This document shows, piece by piece, positions 23,652 to 32,918 of a stretch of DNA of 64,000 bases (within the stretch, counting starts at the first letter, position 1; each line of letters starts with the position of its first letter). The position numbers were made by a program, and so were the translations under genes. This DNA comes from Phocaeicola barnesiae DSM 18169 = JCM 13652 (lineage in GTDB: Bacteria; Bacteroidota; Bacteroidia; Bacteroidales; Bacteroidaceae), in NCBI RefSeq assembly GCF_000374585.1, contig NZ_KB894645.1:62001-126000 (forward strand), given 5' to 3'. The notes beneath the pieces are model-generated. The model did not search any database. It was given only the letters and a program-made list of their open reading frames with translations, and was not told the origin of the DNA.

Positions 23652-25382
23652 TTACAGTTTCCAACCTGAAATTTGTTCCTGAATATTCCATAGTTGGGCA
23701 TACAACCCTTCGGCCTGCATCAATGTTTCATGCGTACCTTTTTCCCTTATCCGTCCGTTATCCAACACGATAATTTGGTCTGCGCCCTTAATGGTTTTAA
23801 GTCTATGCGCAATGGCAATGACAGTATGCCCTTTGATGAGTGCATCTATGGCTTTCTGTACTTCCACTTCATTTTCGGGGTCAAGTGAGGCGGTCGCTTC
23901 ATCAAGCAGGATGATTTGTGCGTCTTTCAGCATGGCACGGGCTATGGATATGCGTTGCTTTTCTCCGCCCGAAAGGGTACACCCGCCTTCGCCTACCAAG
24001 GTGTCATATCCTTTGGGCAACCGCATGATGAAGTCATGGCAACAGGCTTTTTTAGCTGCGGCTATAATTTCTTCTTCCGTCGCGTCAGTTTTACCAAAGC
24101 GGATATTATTGCGTATGGTGTCCTGAAACAGATAGACATCTTGGAACACCATAGAGATGTGGCTCATCAGACTTTCTGGATTTATCTCATTCATCGGAAC
24201 ACCATTGAAAAAGATACATCCTTTCTGTGGGTCGTAGAAACGGGCGCAAAGCTTCATCACCGTACTTTTCCCGCTTCCCGAAGGTCCGACAAGAGCCGTC
24301 AAGGAGTTTTTCGGGAGCGTAATGTTTATATCATGCAACACTTCCTTGTCTTGATAGGCAAACGATACGTGTTCAAACCGGATGTCGCCCGCTACCGGGG
24401 ATTGCCGTTCTCCTTTCATCTCCGGCTCGTTCATCAAGGAAAGGATGCGTCCACCGGCAATGGAAAAATAGCGGAACTCGGTAAAGTTTGTCAGTGCGGA
24501 AGTCAGCGGGTCGAACACACGAGAACCGACCACAAGGAACAGCACAAATACAAGGATTGAAAGTTTTCCTCCCAACAGAAGATAAGTTCCACATAATACC
24601 ATCATTGTCAGCCCGGCACGTACCAAAGTGATGCTCAACAAGACGAACGGGCCTAACAAGGCCTCCTGACGGATGCAAGCACGGCGAAGTTCCGCAAAAG
24701 CATCGCGCAACCTAACAAAGCGGTCACCTATCAGATTGTACGCTTTCATTACACGAATACCCTGTAAGTATTCTTCCAACCGATTTCCAGCATTTATTTT
24801 TGCTTGAATTTGCCTGCCGCTTAACTTCCGCTGTGCCTTTGTGCTTGCCCACAGGACGAGCAAGGCAAGCGGCAAGGCGGCAAACATACTGACCGCCATC
24901 CTCCAATCTATCCATACAAGCGAAGCAAAAGCCAGTACGGGCATGACTATGGCACCCATAAGTTGGGGCAGGTGGTGCGAAATTCCGGTTTCTGCCATCA
25001 TGAAGTCCGTAACAAGCATAGACGACAAATCACCCGGATCACGTTTCGACAAAAAGCCCAACGATAGTTTCCGCAAGTGCTCCGCCAGCGACAAACGCCC
25101 GGAAGCACTCATTTCGTATGCTCCTCTAAAATTGGCTCGGTAGGATGCCCGTTCTGCCAAAGCCATGACCAGCATATAAACAGCCATAATGCCGAATATC
25201 CACCACAGGCGGGTCGTGTCAAGCGGCTGTCCGCTCCCGTCAAATGCACTGAAAATGATACGTATCGCTTCTATAGAAAGACAAAACGGTACTATATTCA
25301 CTAAGTTGGCAAGCATGGTGTAACCCACCGGCTTGTAAAGCCGTTCGGTATGTCCGATGGTAATGTTTTTGATTGCGTTCAT
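23652..25382 (-). CDS. ABC exporter, fused permease and ATPase (second of pair)
   Basis: 576 residues. An N-terminal six-helix membrane domain (residues about 20-310) is followed by an ATPase with Walker A GPSGSGKST, signature LSGGEKQR, Walker B IILLDEAT and H-loop IAIAHR. It begins 15 bp after the upstream ABC gene; the two half-size transporters probably form a heterodimer, as in YbtP/YbtQ. The operon also contains a methyltransferase and a TetR regulator, which suggests export or import of a small secondary metabolite, drug or siderophore. The substrate cannot be told from sequence. Confidence 0.88.
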   Translation of the reverse strand: MNAIKNITIGHTERLYKPVGYTMLANLVNIVPFCLSIEAIRIIFSAFDGSGQPLDTTRLWWIFGIMAVYMLVMALAERASYRANFRGAYEMSASGRLSLAEHLRKLSLGFLSKRDPGDLSSMLVTDFMMAETGISHHLPQLMGAIVMPVLAFASLVWIDWRMAVSMFAALPLALLVLWASTKAQRKLSGRQIQAKINAGNRLEEYLQGIRVMKAYNLIGDRFVRLRDAFAELRRACIRQEALLGPFVLLSITLVRAGLTMMVLCGTYLLLGGKLSILVFVLFLVVGSRVFDPLTSALTNFTEFRYFSIAGGRILSLMNEPEMKGERQSPVAGDIRFEHVSFAYQDKEVLHDINITLPKNSLTALVGPSGSGKSTVMKLCARFYDPQKGCIFFNGVPMNEINPESLMSHISMVFQDVYLFQDTIRNNIRFGKTDATEEEIIAAAKKACCHDFIMRLPKGYDTLVGEGGCTLSGGEKQRISIARAMLKDAQIILLDEATASLDPENEVEVQKAIDALIKGHTVIAIAHRLKTIKGADQIIVLDNGRIREKGTHETLMQAEGLYAQLWNIQEQISGWKL

Positions 25383-25397
25383 ATCTTGTTCTCCTTT

Positions 25398-27200
25398 TCA
25401 ATTTTTGTTCAATGTCCAATGGTATGCGCTCGTATAGGCATCCCACATATTTTTATATACACCCTCCGTCACGGACAGCTGTTCATGCTTTCCGCATTGC
25501 ACAATGCGTCCTTCTTTCATGACGACAATCTGATGTGCGGAGATGATGGAAGAAAGGCGATGGGCAATCACAATGACCGTTTTATCCTTTATCAGTGACT
25601 GCAAAGCCATCTGCATTTTATGCTCGTTTTCAGGGTCAGCGAAGGCAGTGGCTTCGTCCAACACCAGTATCGGAGCATTCTTCAATATGGCACGAGCTAC
25701 ACATATCCGTTGGGCTTCACCGCCGGACAGGAATACACCTTTATCGCCTATCCTTGTTTCGTAGCCTTGCGGCAAACGCTCTATGAAATCGTGGCATTGG
25801 GCAGCTTTCGCAGCGGCTATCACCTTTTCTTTCGTGGCATCAGGAGAGCCTACGGCGATGTTCTCATAAAGAGTGTCGTAAAAAAGGAAAGTGTCTTGAA
25901 AGACGAATGAAACCATATCCATCAGTTTTGCGGTAGCTATTTGGCGTATATCCGCACCGCCTATACATATTTTCCCTTGCACCACATCCCAGAACCGGGG
26001 TATCAGGTTGGCAACCGTTGATTTGCCGCTTCCTGACGGACCGACAAGAGCAGTTATCTTTCCTTGTGGTGCAATGAAGCTGACATCACGCAGGGCTTCC
26101 GTCCGTGTGCCCTGTTCCGTGTTTTCGTAAGAGAATGACACATGTCGGAATTCCACATCGTAGGCGGCAGGCACTTGCGGATGTTCCGGCTCCGGCACAG
26201 ATTTCTTTTCAAGTATGCGGTCGATACGGTTTACACCTTCATCGATGTCGCGCGTGTTGCCTCCCAAGAATGTCAGTTTATAAACGGGGGAAGCCATACC
26301 CGGTCCCATGATAATGAAGAACAGCCATACTACCGCCAATGACAAGGATTGCGGACTGGCTTGCATCAGCAGGATGCCCACAGGAAGAATAAACGTTACC
26401 ATCGAATTGAGCAAGACGGTAAAGGCAATCATCCCGTTCTGGTAGGTATCACAGCATTTCAAGGCGAATGTCTTGTATGCCTGAATCTCGGCATTGAACT
26501 GACGGAACGAACGGACGCTTTGCCCGAATATCTTGACTACGGGCATTCCCCGTACATACTGCACGGCGGACGCGCTCATCTTTTCCTGCGCATCGTAATA
26601 GATGGCCATGAACTCCCTTGCCCTTTTTCCCATGAAATTGGAAAATTGCAGGAATAAGCTAAGCACCACAACGGCCAAGCACACGACTGTCAGCCACACA
26701 TCCAGCGAGAAAAAGATGACCAGCATTACCACTACCGTTGCCATTACATTGACCAAATCCGGAATGGTATGGGCGATGAAGCCCTCTATTTTCTCGATAT
26801 TCTGGTCCATTGTTTTCTTGATGGCTCCCGTAGAGGTATTGTTCAAATATCCCAAAGGCAGTTTGCCGATATGTTCAGACAGACGGACACGCAACCCATA
26901 CAAGATACGGAATGCAGCCACATGTGAGGACATCAGGGCGGCATAGAGCAATATCAATCCGCCAACAAGCCCTCCAAATGCAATCCATCCCCAACGCATC
27001 ATGTCCGTTCCGTCCAAAGCGGAAAGATTGGAGCCATTCGACAGCAACTCTTTCAAAATTTCATAAACTGCCCAATAAGGCACAAGCATACACACCGCGC
27101 TGCCAGCCGACAGCAGACCTGCTAATATAAGCAGACCTTTCCTTTGTCCCGCTATCTCGAACAGACGGGACAAGCCTTCTTTCTTTTTTGATTTCTCCAT
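25398..27200 (-). CDS. ABC exporter, fused permease and ATPase (first of pair)
   Basis: 600 residues with the same layout: membrane domain (about 20-310), Walker A GPSGSGKST, signature LSGGEAQR, Walker B ILVLDEAT, H-loop IVIAHR. Its signature differs slightly from the partner's LSGGEKQR, but both ATP sites appear competent. It begins 10 bp after the methyltransferase stop. The ATP-binding half is closest in style to YbtPQ-type heterodimers, from memory of the family; a homology search is needed for a substrate class. Confidence 0.88.
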   Translation of the reverse strand: MEKSKKKEGLSRLFEIAGQRKGLLILAGLLSAGSAVCMLVPYWAVYEILKELLSNGSNLSALDGTDMMRWGWIAFGGLVGGLILLYAALMSSHVAAFRILYGLRVRLSEHIGKLPLGYLNNTSTGAIKKTMDQNIEKIEGFIAHTIPDLVNVMATVVVMLVIFFSLDVWLTVVCLAVVVLSLFLQFSNFMGKRAREFMAIYYDAQEKMSASAVQYVRGMPVVKIFGQSVRSFRQFNAEIQAYKTFALKCCDTYQNGMIAFTVLLNSMVTFILPVGILLMQASPQSLSLAVVWLFFIIMGPGMASPVYKLTFLGGNTRDIDEGVNRIDRILEKKSVPEPEHPQVPAAYDVEFRHVSFSYENTEQGTRTEALRDVSFIAPQGKITALVGPSGSGKSTVANLIPRFWDVVQGKICIGGADIRQIATAKLMDMVSFVFQDTFLFYDTLYENIAVGSPDATKEKVIAAAKAAQCHDFIERLPQGYETRIGDKGVFLSGGEAQRICVARAILKNAPILVLDEATAFADPENEHKMQMALQSLIKDKTVIVIAHRLSSIISAHQIVVMKEGRIVQCGKHEQLSVTEGVYKNMWDAYTSAYHWTLNKN

Positions 27201-27210
27201 TGTTATTACG

Positions 27211-28032
27211 CTATTTTGATGTGATTTTATATCCGAGCAATGAACTGAATTTGTAGCAGAGCCAAGGGATGCGCCCCAATATCTGCCCGAAGAAGAATCC
27301 CCAGCGTGAACGGAAGAACTTCATATAGTTAGCCTGTTCAATGAGCTTTAAAGACGGTTCCCATTGTTCCACCACATACCCGTTGCTTATGCCGGAACGG
27401 ATTTGAGCCTCGTGTTTGCGGAGCGAATCGGGCTTCACACCATGTCGGCTCATTATCGTGCCGCACACGTCAAACCACAATTCACCTCCCCCGAAACGGC
27501 TTGCCACGTGATGCAGGAAGGATTTTACTTGCTTCTCGTAGAAGTACATCAGTACCCCCTCCACGATGAAGATAAATTCTGCTTCGGGGTGCTTCCGGCG
27601 CAGGTCATCCATCCAGTCGGTCTCCAACAAAGACGCTTCAATATAGACATTGTCCGGCTGTTCGGGTATCAATTCCCGGCGTAGAGCAATGACCTCAGGC
27701 AAATCCAAATCATAAAAGACTGCTTTCTGACTTCCGATACGCTGGAAACGGGTATCCAGTCCACATCCCACATTGACCACGACCGGATGCGAATGTGCTT
27801 TAATAAATCGGCGCACAGCGCAGTCAAAATACCATCCACGCACCACGCATCCCACTTCGCTCAACTTTGCCCCGTCGAACTGGGAATAATCGTATTCCAA
27901 ACTGTCCGCCAGCCATTCCGCAGCCTTGTCATATAGAATGGGATTATTCCGGCGGCTTTCTTTGGCTCTCATATATAGCGGAATAAGCAATGTTTCCGCT
28001 ACAATGCTCTTAAACTCGTATTTCTGTTTCAT
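27211..28032 (-). CDS. leucine carboxyl methyltransferase-like class I methyltransferase
   Basis: 273 residues. The SAM-binding motif is VVNVGCGLDTRFQRI, followed by FYDLDLPEVIALRREL (acidic ribose ligand) and EFIFIVEGVLMYF. These are typical of the LCM (PF04072) family of small-molecule O-methyltransferases. It is the first gene of the methyltransferase-ABC-ABC unit; a terminator hairpin and the TetR gene precede it. A role in modifying the transported molecule is plausible. Confidence 0.83.
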   Translation of the reverse strand: MKQKYEFKSIVAETLLIPLYMRAKESRRNNPILYDKAAEWLADSLEYDYSQFDGAKLSEVGCVVRGWYFDCAVRRFIKAHSHPVVVNVGCGLDTRFQRIGSQKAVFYDLDLPEVIALRRELIPEQPDNVYIEASLLETDWMDDLRRKHPEAEFIFIVEGVLMYFYEKQVKSFLHHVASRFGGGELWFDVCGTIMSRHGVKPDSLRKHEAQIRSGISNGYVVEQWEPSLKLIEQANYMKFFRSRWGFFFGQILGRIPWLCYKFSSLLGYKITSK

Positions 28033-28073
28033 ATTTTGGGATATTTAATAGTGAACGATATTCAGAATTGTTC

Positions 28074-28112
28074 ATAAAAAAAGGAGGAAACCTCCGTGAA
28101 GATTTCCTCCTT
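28074..28112 (-). terminator. terminator of the TetR-type gene
   Basis: On the minus strand AAGGAGGAAA (28112-28103) pairs with TTTCCTCCTT (28090-28081) and is followed by seven T. It separates the regulator from the methyltransferase-ABC genes and may also act as an attenuator. Confidence 0.8.
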
Positions 28113-28161
28113 ACCAACCGTTCTGATGCGGTTGAATGTTCGTATGTACGTTGTCTGTATC

Positions 28162-28773
28162 TCATATCTTGATAATAGCCCTCCAACCTTGGATTTCAAA
28201 CAGGATATAATCGTGCAAAATAGCCTCCATCTCTTGCCGGGGTACGGAATGCGTCAATAGCTCCTCGAACATCGTGAACATCCATACCGTATGCAAATGA
28301 ATGATAAAATCGGACACAGCCGTATTGATTTCGGGATGTTTCCGCTGCATGGACGCAAACCACGCCTTAACCAATTCCGTGGAACGGTCGGTATAATTCT
28401 CACGGAAGCGTTCCAATGAAGAACCTTGCGCACGGAACAACAGTATTTCCATTAGTGAACGATGTTTGTCTATAAGCGAAACATATTCGTCAATGCAGGA
28501 TTTCAGGTATTTTTCCGACCGCATCATCATAATATCTTCGCCCCGTATGCCGTGGTGTTCTTGCAGCATGGCTTCCAAAGCGCACAAAACAGGACGGACC
28601 ACTTCACGGAACAATTCATCTTTGCTCGCGAAGTAGTTATAGATATTCCCGACACCAACACTCGACGATTCCGCTATTTCGCGCATGGAAGTCTTGGAAT
28701 AGCCTTTCTTCTCGAATTGCTGCCTGGCAATCGTCAATATCCGACCCCTTATGTCCTCTTTCAGCACTTGCAT
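28162..28773 (-). CDS. TetR/AcrR family transcriptional regulator
   Basis: 203 residues. The N-terminal helix-turn-helix is typical: ILTIARQQFEKKGYSKTSMREIAESSSVGVGNIYNYFASKDELF. The ligand-binding domain (residues about 60-200) has no recognisable motif. It sits upstream of, and in the same direction as, the methyltransferase and ABC genes, and most likely represses that cargo operon until a ligand binds. Confidence 0.92.
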   Translation of the reverse strand: MQVLKEDIRGRILTIARQQFEKKGYSKTSMREIAESSSVGVGNIYNYFASKDELFREVVRPVLCALEAMLQEHHGIRGEDIMMMRSEKYLKSCIDEYVSLIDKHRSLMEILLFRAQGSSLERFRENYTDRSTELVKAWFASMQRKHPEINTAVSDFIIHLHTVWMFTMFEELLTHSVPRQEMEAILHDYILFEIQGWRAIIKI

Positions 28774-29275
28774 TTATAACGAACAATGTCTGTTTTTAAT
28801 TTTTTGCAAAAGTATAAGGCTTGAAATTGTCGGGCAATACCTATTTTTAGGGATTTTGCGTCTTCCAAAACATGGGGAACAAGCCGTTTCGGTATGTCCG
28901 AAACACAAACTTGCTCCCATAAAAACTTTGCCCCAATGGATACTCCTGTTTCTTTAAGTCAATCGTATTCCATAAAACAAAGTCATACTTCATTCTAAAC
29001 AAGCTCTAATTTATTAGCAGGCTTATTTGAGCTTGAAGAACGCCACAGGCTACCACACCGATGCCAAATGCTGCCACGCAGGTGCGAAGCGGTTGGATTG
29101 TGCCGGACTTCGCTTTTCTTTGCATCACGACGCTTGGAACAGCCGTCACGGGGTCGGCGGATAACGCCACTCCCTGCCACAAGCTGCCACGATTGTGCCA
29201 ACCCATCGTTTGATGCGTAATGCTCATTTACTTTGCGTCCAAAATCGAGTATCAACATTAAAAACAGTATTGACA
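28774..29275. other. gap between TetR regulator and first HTH gene
   Basis: About 500 bp. It contains the TetR gene promoter on the minus strand (CAAAAGTA at 28807-28814, i.e. TACTTTTG). ORFs across 28995-29276 on the minus strand have no recognisable composition or start and are not called. Nothing else is supported. Confidence 0.5.
28807..28814 (-). promoter_or_regulatory. TACTTTTG -7 box for the TetR-type gene
   Basis: CAAAAGTA on the plus strand, 34 bp upstream of the regulator's ATG. Confidence 0.5.
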
Positions 29276-29572
29276 ATGGAAGTATTGATTTTTCAGAAAG
29301 AGGCGTTTGAGGAAATGACGACGAAGTTCAGCCGTTTCTCAGACCGTGTGAACGAACTCCTTGCCAAGCAAGGCAGCAAGTCATTAAACCGTTGGATGGA
29401 CAACCAAGAGGTCTGCCAACAGTTGAACATCAGTCCGCGCACCTTGCAGACGCTGCGTGACAACGGCACGCTGGCTTATTCGCAGATAAACCACAAGGTG
29501 TTTTACCGACCGGAAGATGTGCTGCGCATCGTCAAGCCTGTGGGGAACAAACGTGCGACCAAAAGTATTTGA
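29276..29572 (+). CDS. excisionase-like MerR-type helix-turn-helix protein
   Basis: 98 residues from MEVLIFQKEAFEEM; the longer frame from 29195 starts with unlikely sequence. The C-terminal half is an HTH_17 unit: WMDNQEVCQQLNISPRTLQTLRDNGTLAYSQINHKVFYRPEDV. Small tandem proteins of this type (Xis2c, Xis2d) drive excision of CTnDOT-type elements. It is followed 7 bp later by a second one, just as in that system. Confidence 0.75.
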   Translation: MEVLIFQKEAFEEMTTKFSRFSDRVNELLAKQGSKSLNRWMDNQEVCQQLNISPRTLQTLRDNGTLAYSQINHKVFYRPEDVLRIVKPVGNKRATKSI

Positions 29573-29579
29573 TATTTAA

Positions 29580-29897
29580 ATGACCACTAAATCCAACGTA
29601 ACAATGAGTGAAATGATTACCAAGAACCATGCGCTTGTCGCCGAGTTCGGCGACAGCCTTGACCGTCTTCTGGACGGCATCGAGAACTTTATGGCAAACA
29701 GCCGTCCGACATTGGGAGGTGAACGCTTCCTGACGGACAGGGAGGTGTCGGCACGGCTGAAAGTGAGCCGACGCACCTTGCAGGATTACCGCAACAACGG
29801 GGTGGTTTCCTATTACCAGTTGGGCGGCAAGATTCTGTACAAGGAATCAGACATCGAAAGTATGCTTGCCGCCAATTACCGGGAAGCGTTCAGATAG
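29580..29897 (+). CDS. second excisionase-like helix-turn-helix protein
   Basis: 105 residues (a start at 29604, MSEMITKN, is also possible). It has the same HTH_17 pattern: FLTDREVSARLKVSRRTLQDYRNNGVVSYYQLGGKILYKESDIE. Its N-terminus (LVAEFGDSLDRLLDGIE) differs from the first copy, so the two are paralogues that may act as a pair. The downstream palindrome may terminate their transcript. Confidence 0.75.
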   Translation: MTTKSNVTMSEMITKNHALVAEFGDSLDRLLDGIENFMANSRPTLGGERFLTDREVSARLKVSRRTLQDYRNNGVVSYYQLGGKILYKESDIESMLAANYREAFR

Positions 29898-29928
29898 GCT
29901 GACGGAAATCCCCTGTAAAACGGTGTAA

Positions 29929-29991
29929 CCCTCAAACGGCGTAAGAGATAGCCTTACACGCCGTTTGAGGGTATCTCATACGCCGTCTGAG
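29929..29991. terminator. strong palindrome after the HTH pair, with a third partial arm
   Basis: CCCTCAAACGGCGT (29929-29942) pairs perfectly with ACGCCGTTTGAGGG (29958-29971), 15-nt loop. A third copy, ACGCCGTCTGAGG, lies about 20 bp on. There is no T run, so alternative stems or a recombinase-related site are possible. Confidence 0.6.
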
Positions 29992-29997
29992 GTCTGC

Positions 29998-30378
29998 TCA
30001 ATTTCCCGCTCTCTTTCCACGTGACGGGGAGAGCGAAAAGAAAAGGTTGACGGACTGTCTGTTGTTCATGGTCAGCCTGCGCATGATGAACCGCCGGAAA
30101 GCCATGCTTTCCCGACCTCTTAACTTGAAGGAAACGGCTATCACCATTTCAAGGCTGTAAACATCGTAGTTTATCCCGTTGTCCTGCCTGATGTACCGCT
30201 TCGTTTCGCTTTCCAACAATTCGCCATTCTTGTATATGGCATGGACAGCCTTGCGGATGTGGCAGCCGAACACATTGAACGCATCGGACATTTCCTGCTG
30301 CGTCATCCAGACGGGAGCGGTCGGCATGGCAACCGCCCCGTTTTCTGTGATTGTGATTATTCCCCGTTCCATTGTCAT
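29998..30378 (-). CDS. short RhuM-like protein
   Basis: 126 residues. The central part (VWMTQQEMSDAFNVFGCHIRKAVHAIYKNGELLES...YDVYSLEMVIAVSFKLRG) resembles the N-terminal half of virulence RhuM / Fic-associated proteins found on bacterial islands. Full RhuM proteins are about 300 residues, so this is a short or shortened version. It ends just before the palindrome and lies beside the recombinase gene, typical for accessory genes of Bacteroides elements. Confidence 0.55.
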   Translation of the reverse strand: MTMERGIITITENGAVAMPTAPVWMTQQEMSDAFNVFGCHIRKAVHAIYKNGELLESETKRYIRQDNGINYDVYSLEMVIAVSFKLRGRESMAFRRFIMRRLTMNNRQSVNLFFSLSPSRGKRAGN

Positions 30379-30386
30379 GCCTCATA

Positions 30387-31637
30387 TTATTCATTATCAA
30401 TGTTTGTTTCTTTTGGCAGTTCTTGTCTTTTGTACCATTTGCCCGTTCCGTACATCATTCTGACCGCCATCAGGTTGTCCATGTCCTTTGAAATCTTCTT
30501 GTCAGTCACCTCCGCGTACCGCTGGGTGGTCTTTATGCCTGAGTGCCCCATCATCTTGGCGATGCTCTCAATGGGTATGCCCTCCGAAATCAAGAAAGTT
30601 CCGAACGAGTGCCTGCTTTGATGGTAGGACAAGTTTTCTTTCCGTCCTATCGCCACGCCCAACTCGTGTATCTCGAACCACATCTCGTCACGGCTCGGAA
30701 GCGGAAACACGGGCTTCGTGTCGTCGGTCGTGTTGTAGAGGTCGAGTATCTGCTCCGCTATCGGATGCAGGGGGATGAACGCCTCCACGTTGGTCTTCTT
30801 GCGGTTGATGCGGATGTAACGCCTGCCGTCCGCCGTCACGCCGAGATGGTGGGGATGGAGCAGCATGATGTCCACATACGCCAATCCCGTAAAAGTTGAA
30901 AACAAAAATGCCCTGCGTCCAAGTTCCTGCAACGGGTTGAGCATCGGGGTTTCAAGAATGGATTTCAGTTCCGCACGGCTGATGTGCCTGTGCTTCGGTG
31001 CGGGCTTCTTCTCGTATTCTATGTCCTCCAACGGGTTGGCGCGGAGTATCTCGTAGTCCACGGCGAGGTACACCAGCTTGCTCAGCCAGCACAGGCACTT
31101 GTTGATTTGCTGTGCGCTGAAATTCTTGTTGCGCTTCATGAAAGCCTTGTAGGAACTGCCGAACTCCTCCGTGATGTCGCTGAACTCAATGTCCTCCTTG
31201 CCCAACGATGTGAGGTAGTCTTTCAGGTATTTCTGGTAATATCCCGAATGGCGGTAGGTGGACGTGGAGTTTATCTCCTTTGAACGGGCAAGCAACCGTT
31301 CAAGCTCCCTTTCGCCCATCTGCAGCAGCTTGGTGGGGATGACGGCTTTCCTTGCCAGCGCATTTTTGAGCAGTTCGGCACTCACCACGTTCTGTTTCTT
31401 CAACGAATCCTCATAGGCAAGCTCGACGGACTTCTTGAACTCCTGCAAGCGGTTGTTCTCGCGGACGGTACGGGTGGTTCCCTTGCTGCTGTTCCAGTCC
31501 TCCGGTCTGCAATAGATGCCGGTGGTTATCGTGGAACTCTTGCCGTCTATGGTGATGCGGCAGAGGACGGCGGTCGTGCCGTCAGCTTTTACCTTGTTAC
31601 GGTTGATGTACGGTAATATGGAAAATGTACTGCGCAT
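30387..31637 (-). CDS. tyrosine recombinase (integrase), IntDOT-like
   Basis: 416 residues. An N-terminal arm-binding domain and a SAM-like domain are followed by the catalytic domain with HQSRHSFG (His and second Arg), MMGHS (His) and TTQRYAEV (Tyr nucleophile). At the position of the first catalytic Arg it has FTGLAYVD, i.e. Ala instead of Arg. Bacteroides IntDOT is known to lack this Arg too, so the family chemistry is compatible. It lies 23 bp after the second recombinase gene in the same direction. Confidence 0.9.
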   Translation of the reverse strand: MRSTFSILPYINRNKVKADGTTAVLCRITIDGKSSTITTGIYCRPEDWNSSKGTTRTVRENNRLQEFKKSVELAYEDSLKKQNVVSAELLKNALARKAVIPTKLLQMGERELERLLARSKEINSTSTYRHSGYYQKYLKDYLTSLGKEDIEFSDITEEFGSSYKAFMKRNKNFSAQQINKCLCWLSKLVYLAVDYEILRANPLEDIEYEKKPAPKHRHISRAELKSILETPMLNPLQELGRRAFLFSTFTGLAYVDIMLLHPHHLGVTADGRRYIRINRKKTNVEAFIPLHPIAEQILDLYNTTDDTKPVFPLPSRDEMWFEIHELGVAIGRKENLSYHQSRHSFGTFLISEGIPIESIAKMMGHSGIKTTQRYAEVTDKKISKDMDNLMAVRMMYGTGKWYKRQELPKETNIDNE

Positions 31638-31660
31638 AATGAAATTCTGATTTTAATTGG

Positions 31661-32890
31661 TTACAAAACAAGTTTCAAGTCTTTGGTCGCCTCGATGTAT
31701 CTGTCCATGTCCTCAAACAGCTTTTTCGGAGTGACACGGGCATAGACCTGTGTGGTCTGGATGTCGGAATGACCCAGCATCCGGCTGATGGTTTCAATCG
31801 GCACTCCGGCTTCCAGCGTAATCAGCGAGGCGAACGAATGGCGTGCCTGATGGTAGCATAAGCTTCCGCTTACCCCTGCAAGGACGGCAAGGGCTTTCAT
31901 GTGCCGTTTCATATTAGGATGGTGTATCATCGGGAACAATGTCGGACGGCTGTCGTCATGGTACTTCTCAATCAGGGCGAGTGCTTCGGGCAACAGCTTC
32001 ACGCTTGCCCGAAGCTCGTTCTTCTTGCGGCGGTATTTAAGCCAGAGGTTTCCCTCATCGTCCGTGTAGAGGTTCTCACGGGTAACGCTCACCGCATCCG
32101 CATAGGCGGTCCCCGTATAACAGGCAAACAGGAAGAGGTCACGCACAAGGATGTGCGTGGTGCGCCATGCGGGTATCTCCACGTCACGGATTTTCTCGAA
32201 GTCCTCACGGCTCAACGCCCTCGGTGTACGCTCTGTCTTTTGCGGTAAGGTGAAATTTGCAAAGAAGCATCTTTCCGCATACCCCTCCTTGTAGGCGATG
32301 CGGCAGACTTTTTTCAAGATAGCAAGATAGTGGCGCACGGTATCCACCGCCAAGCCTTTCACGTCCATCACGAAGTTCTGGTAGTCGTGTATGAACTGTT
32401 CGGAAAGCTGACCGAAAGCGATGTCCTTCGTCTTGAACTGCCACTCGATGAATTCGCCCAATGTCCTTCTCATGTAGTAATAGCCGGGATAGGTTCCTTT
32501 GGCACGGTCGATACCGATACGGGCTTTCAAGTCCTCGCAGATGCGGTCGGTCATCCTCAGCAGGGTCATCTGCGTATCCATACTGCCTTGGAACAAGTCC
32601 TTGACCGCCGTTGCGTCGAAGTCCTGCCCACGCTCCACCAACGTATCAAACGCCGCATTGACCGCAAGCAGCAGCTTGTCCAGTTTCGCATTGGTTTCCA
32701 CCGCCTCGCGGCTCTTGCCGTCCAGACGGCTTTCCCGTGCGTTCCACAACTCCGGCTTGCACGACAGCTTGCATCCGAACTGCGCCATCGTGCGGTTCAC
32801 TGTGATACGACCCATTATCGGGGCGTTGCCCGATTTGTCCGTTCCGCTCTTTTTCAGGTAGAGCAGCACCTTGAATTTTTCAATCTTCAT
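31661..32890 (-). CDS. tyrosine recombinase (integrase), second tandem copy
   Basis: 409 residues. Catalytic motifs: HQARHSFA, MLGHS and TTQVYARV. The first Arg position again is not Arg (CYTGTAYADAVSV). A SAM-like core-binding domain (residues about 110-200) precedes them. The gene is upstream of, and probably cotranscribed with, the first recombinase; overall they differ in sequence, so they are not a recent duplication. Either or both could act on the island ends. Confidence 0.9.
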   Translation of the reverse strand: MKIEKFKVLLYLKKSGTDKSGNAPIMGRITVNRTMAQFGCKLSCKPELWNARESRLDGKSREAVETNAKLDKLLLAVNAAFDTLVERGQDFDATAVKDLFQGSMDTQMTLLRMTDRICEDLKARIGIDRAKGTYPGYYYMRRTLGEFIEWQFKTKDIAFGQLSEQFIHDYQNFVMDVKGLAVDTVRHYLAILKKVCRIAYKEGYAERCFFANFTLPQKTERTPRALSREDFEKIRDVEIPAWRTTHILVRDLFLFACYTGTAYADAVSVTRENLYTDDEGNLWLKYRRKKNELRASVKLLPEALALIEKYHDDSRPTLFPMIHHPNMKRHMKALAVLAGVSGSLCYHQARHSFASLITLEAGVPIETISRMLGHSDIQTTQVYARVTPKKLFEDMDRYIEATKDLKLVL

Positions 32891-32910
32891 CGCTTACACT
32901 TTTTTGGTTA

Positions 32911-32918
32911 CAAAATTA
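32911..32918 (-). promoter_or_regulatory. TAATTTTG -7 box for the recombinase pair
   Basis: CAAAATTA on the plus strand, 21 bp upstream of the recombinase ATG. Confidence 0.45.

Noticed and set aside
28995-29276. 93-codon minus-strand ORF in the gap before the HTH genes
   Set aside because: No start context, no conservation clue and a composition like a shadow; left as part of the gap.
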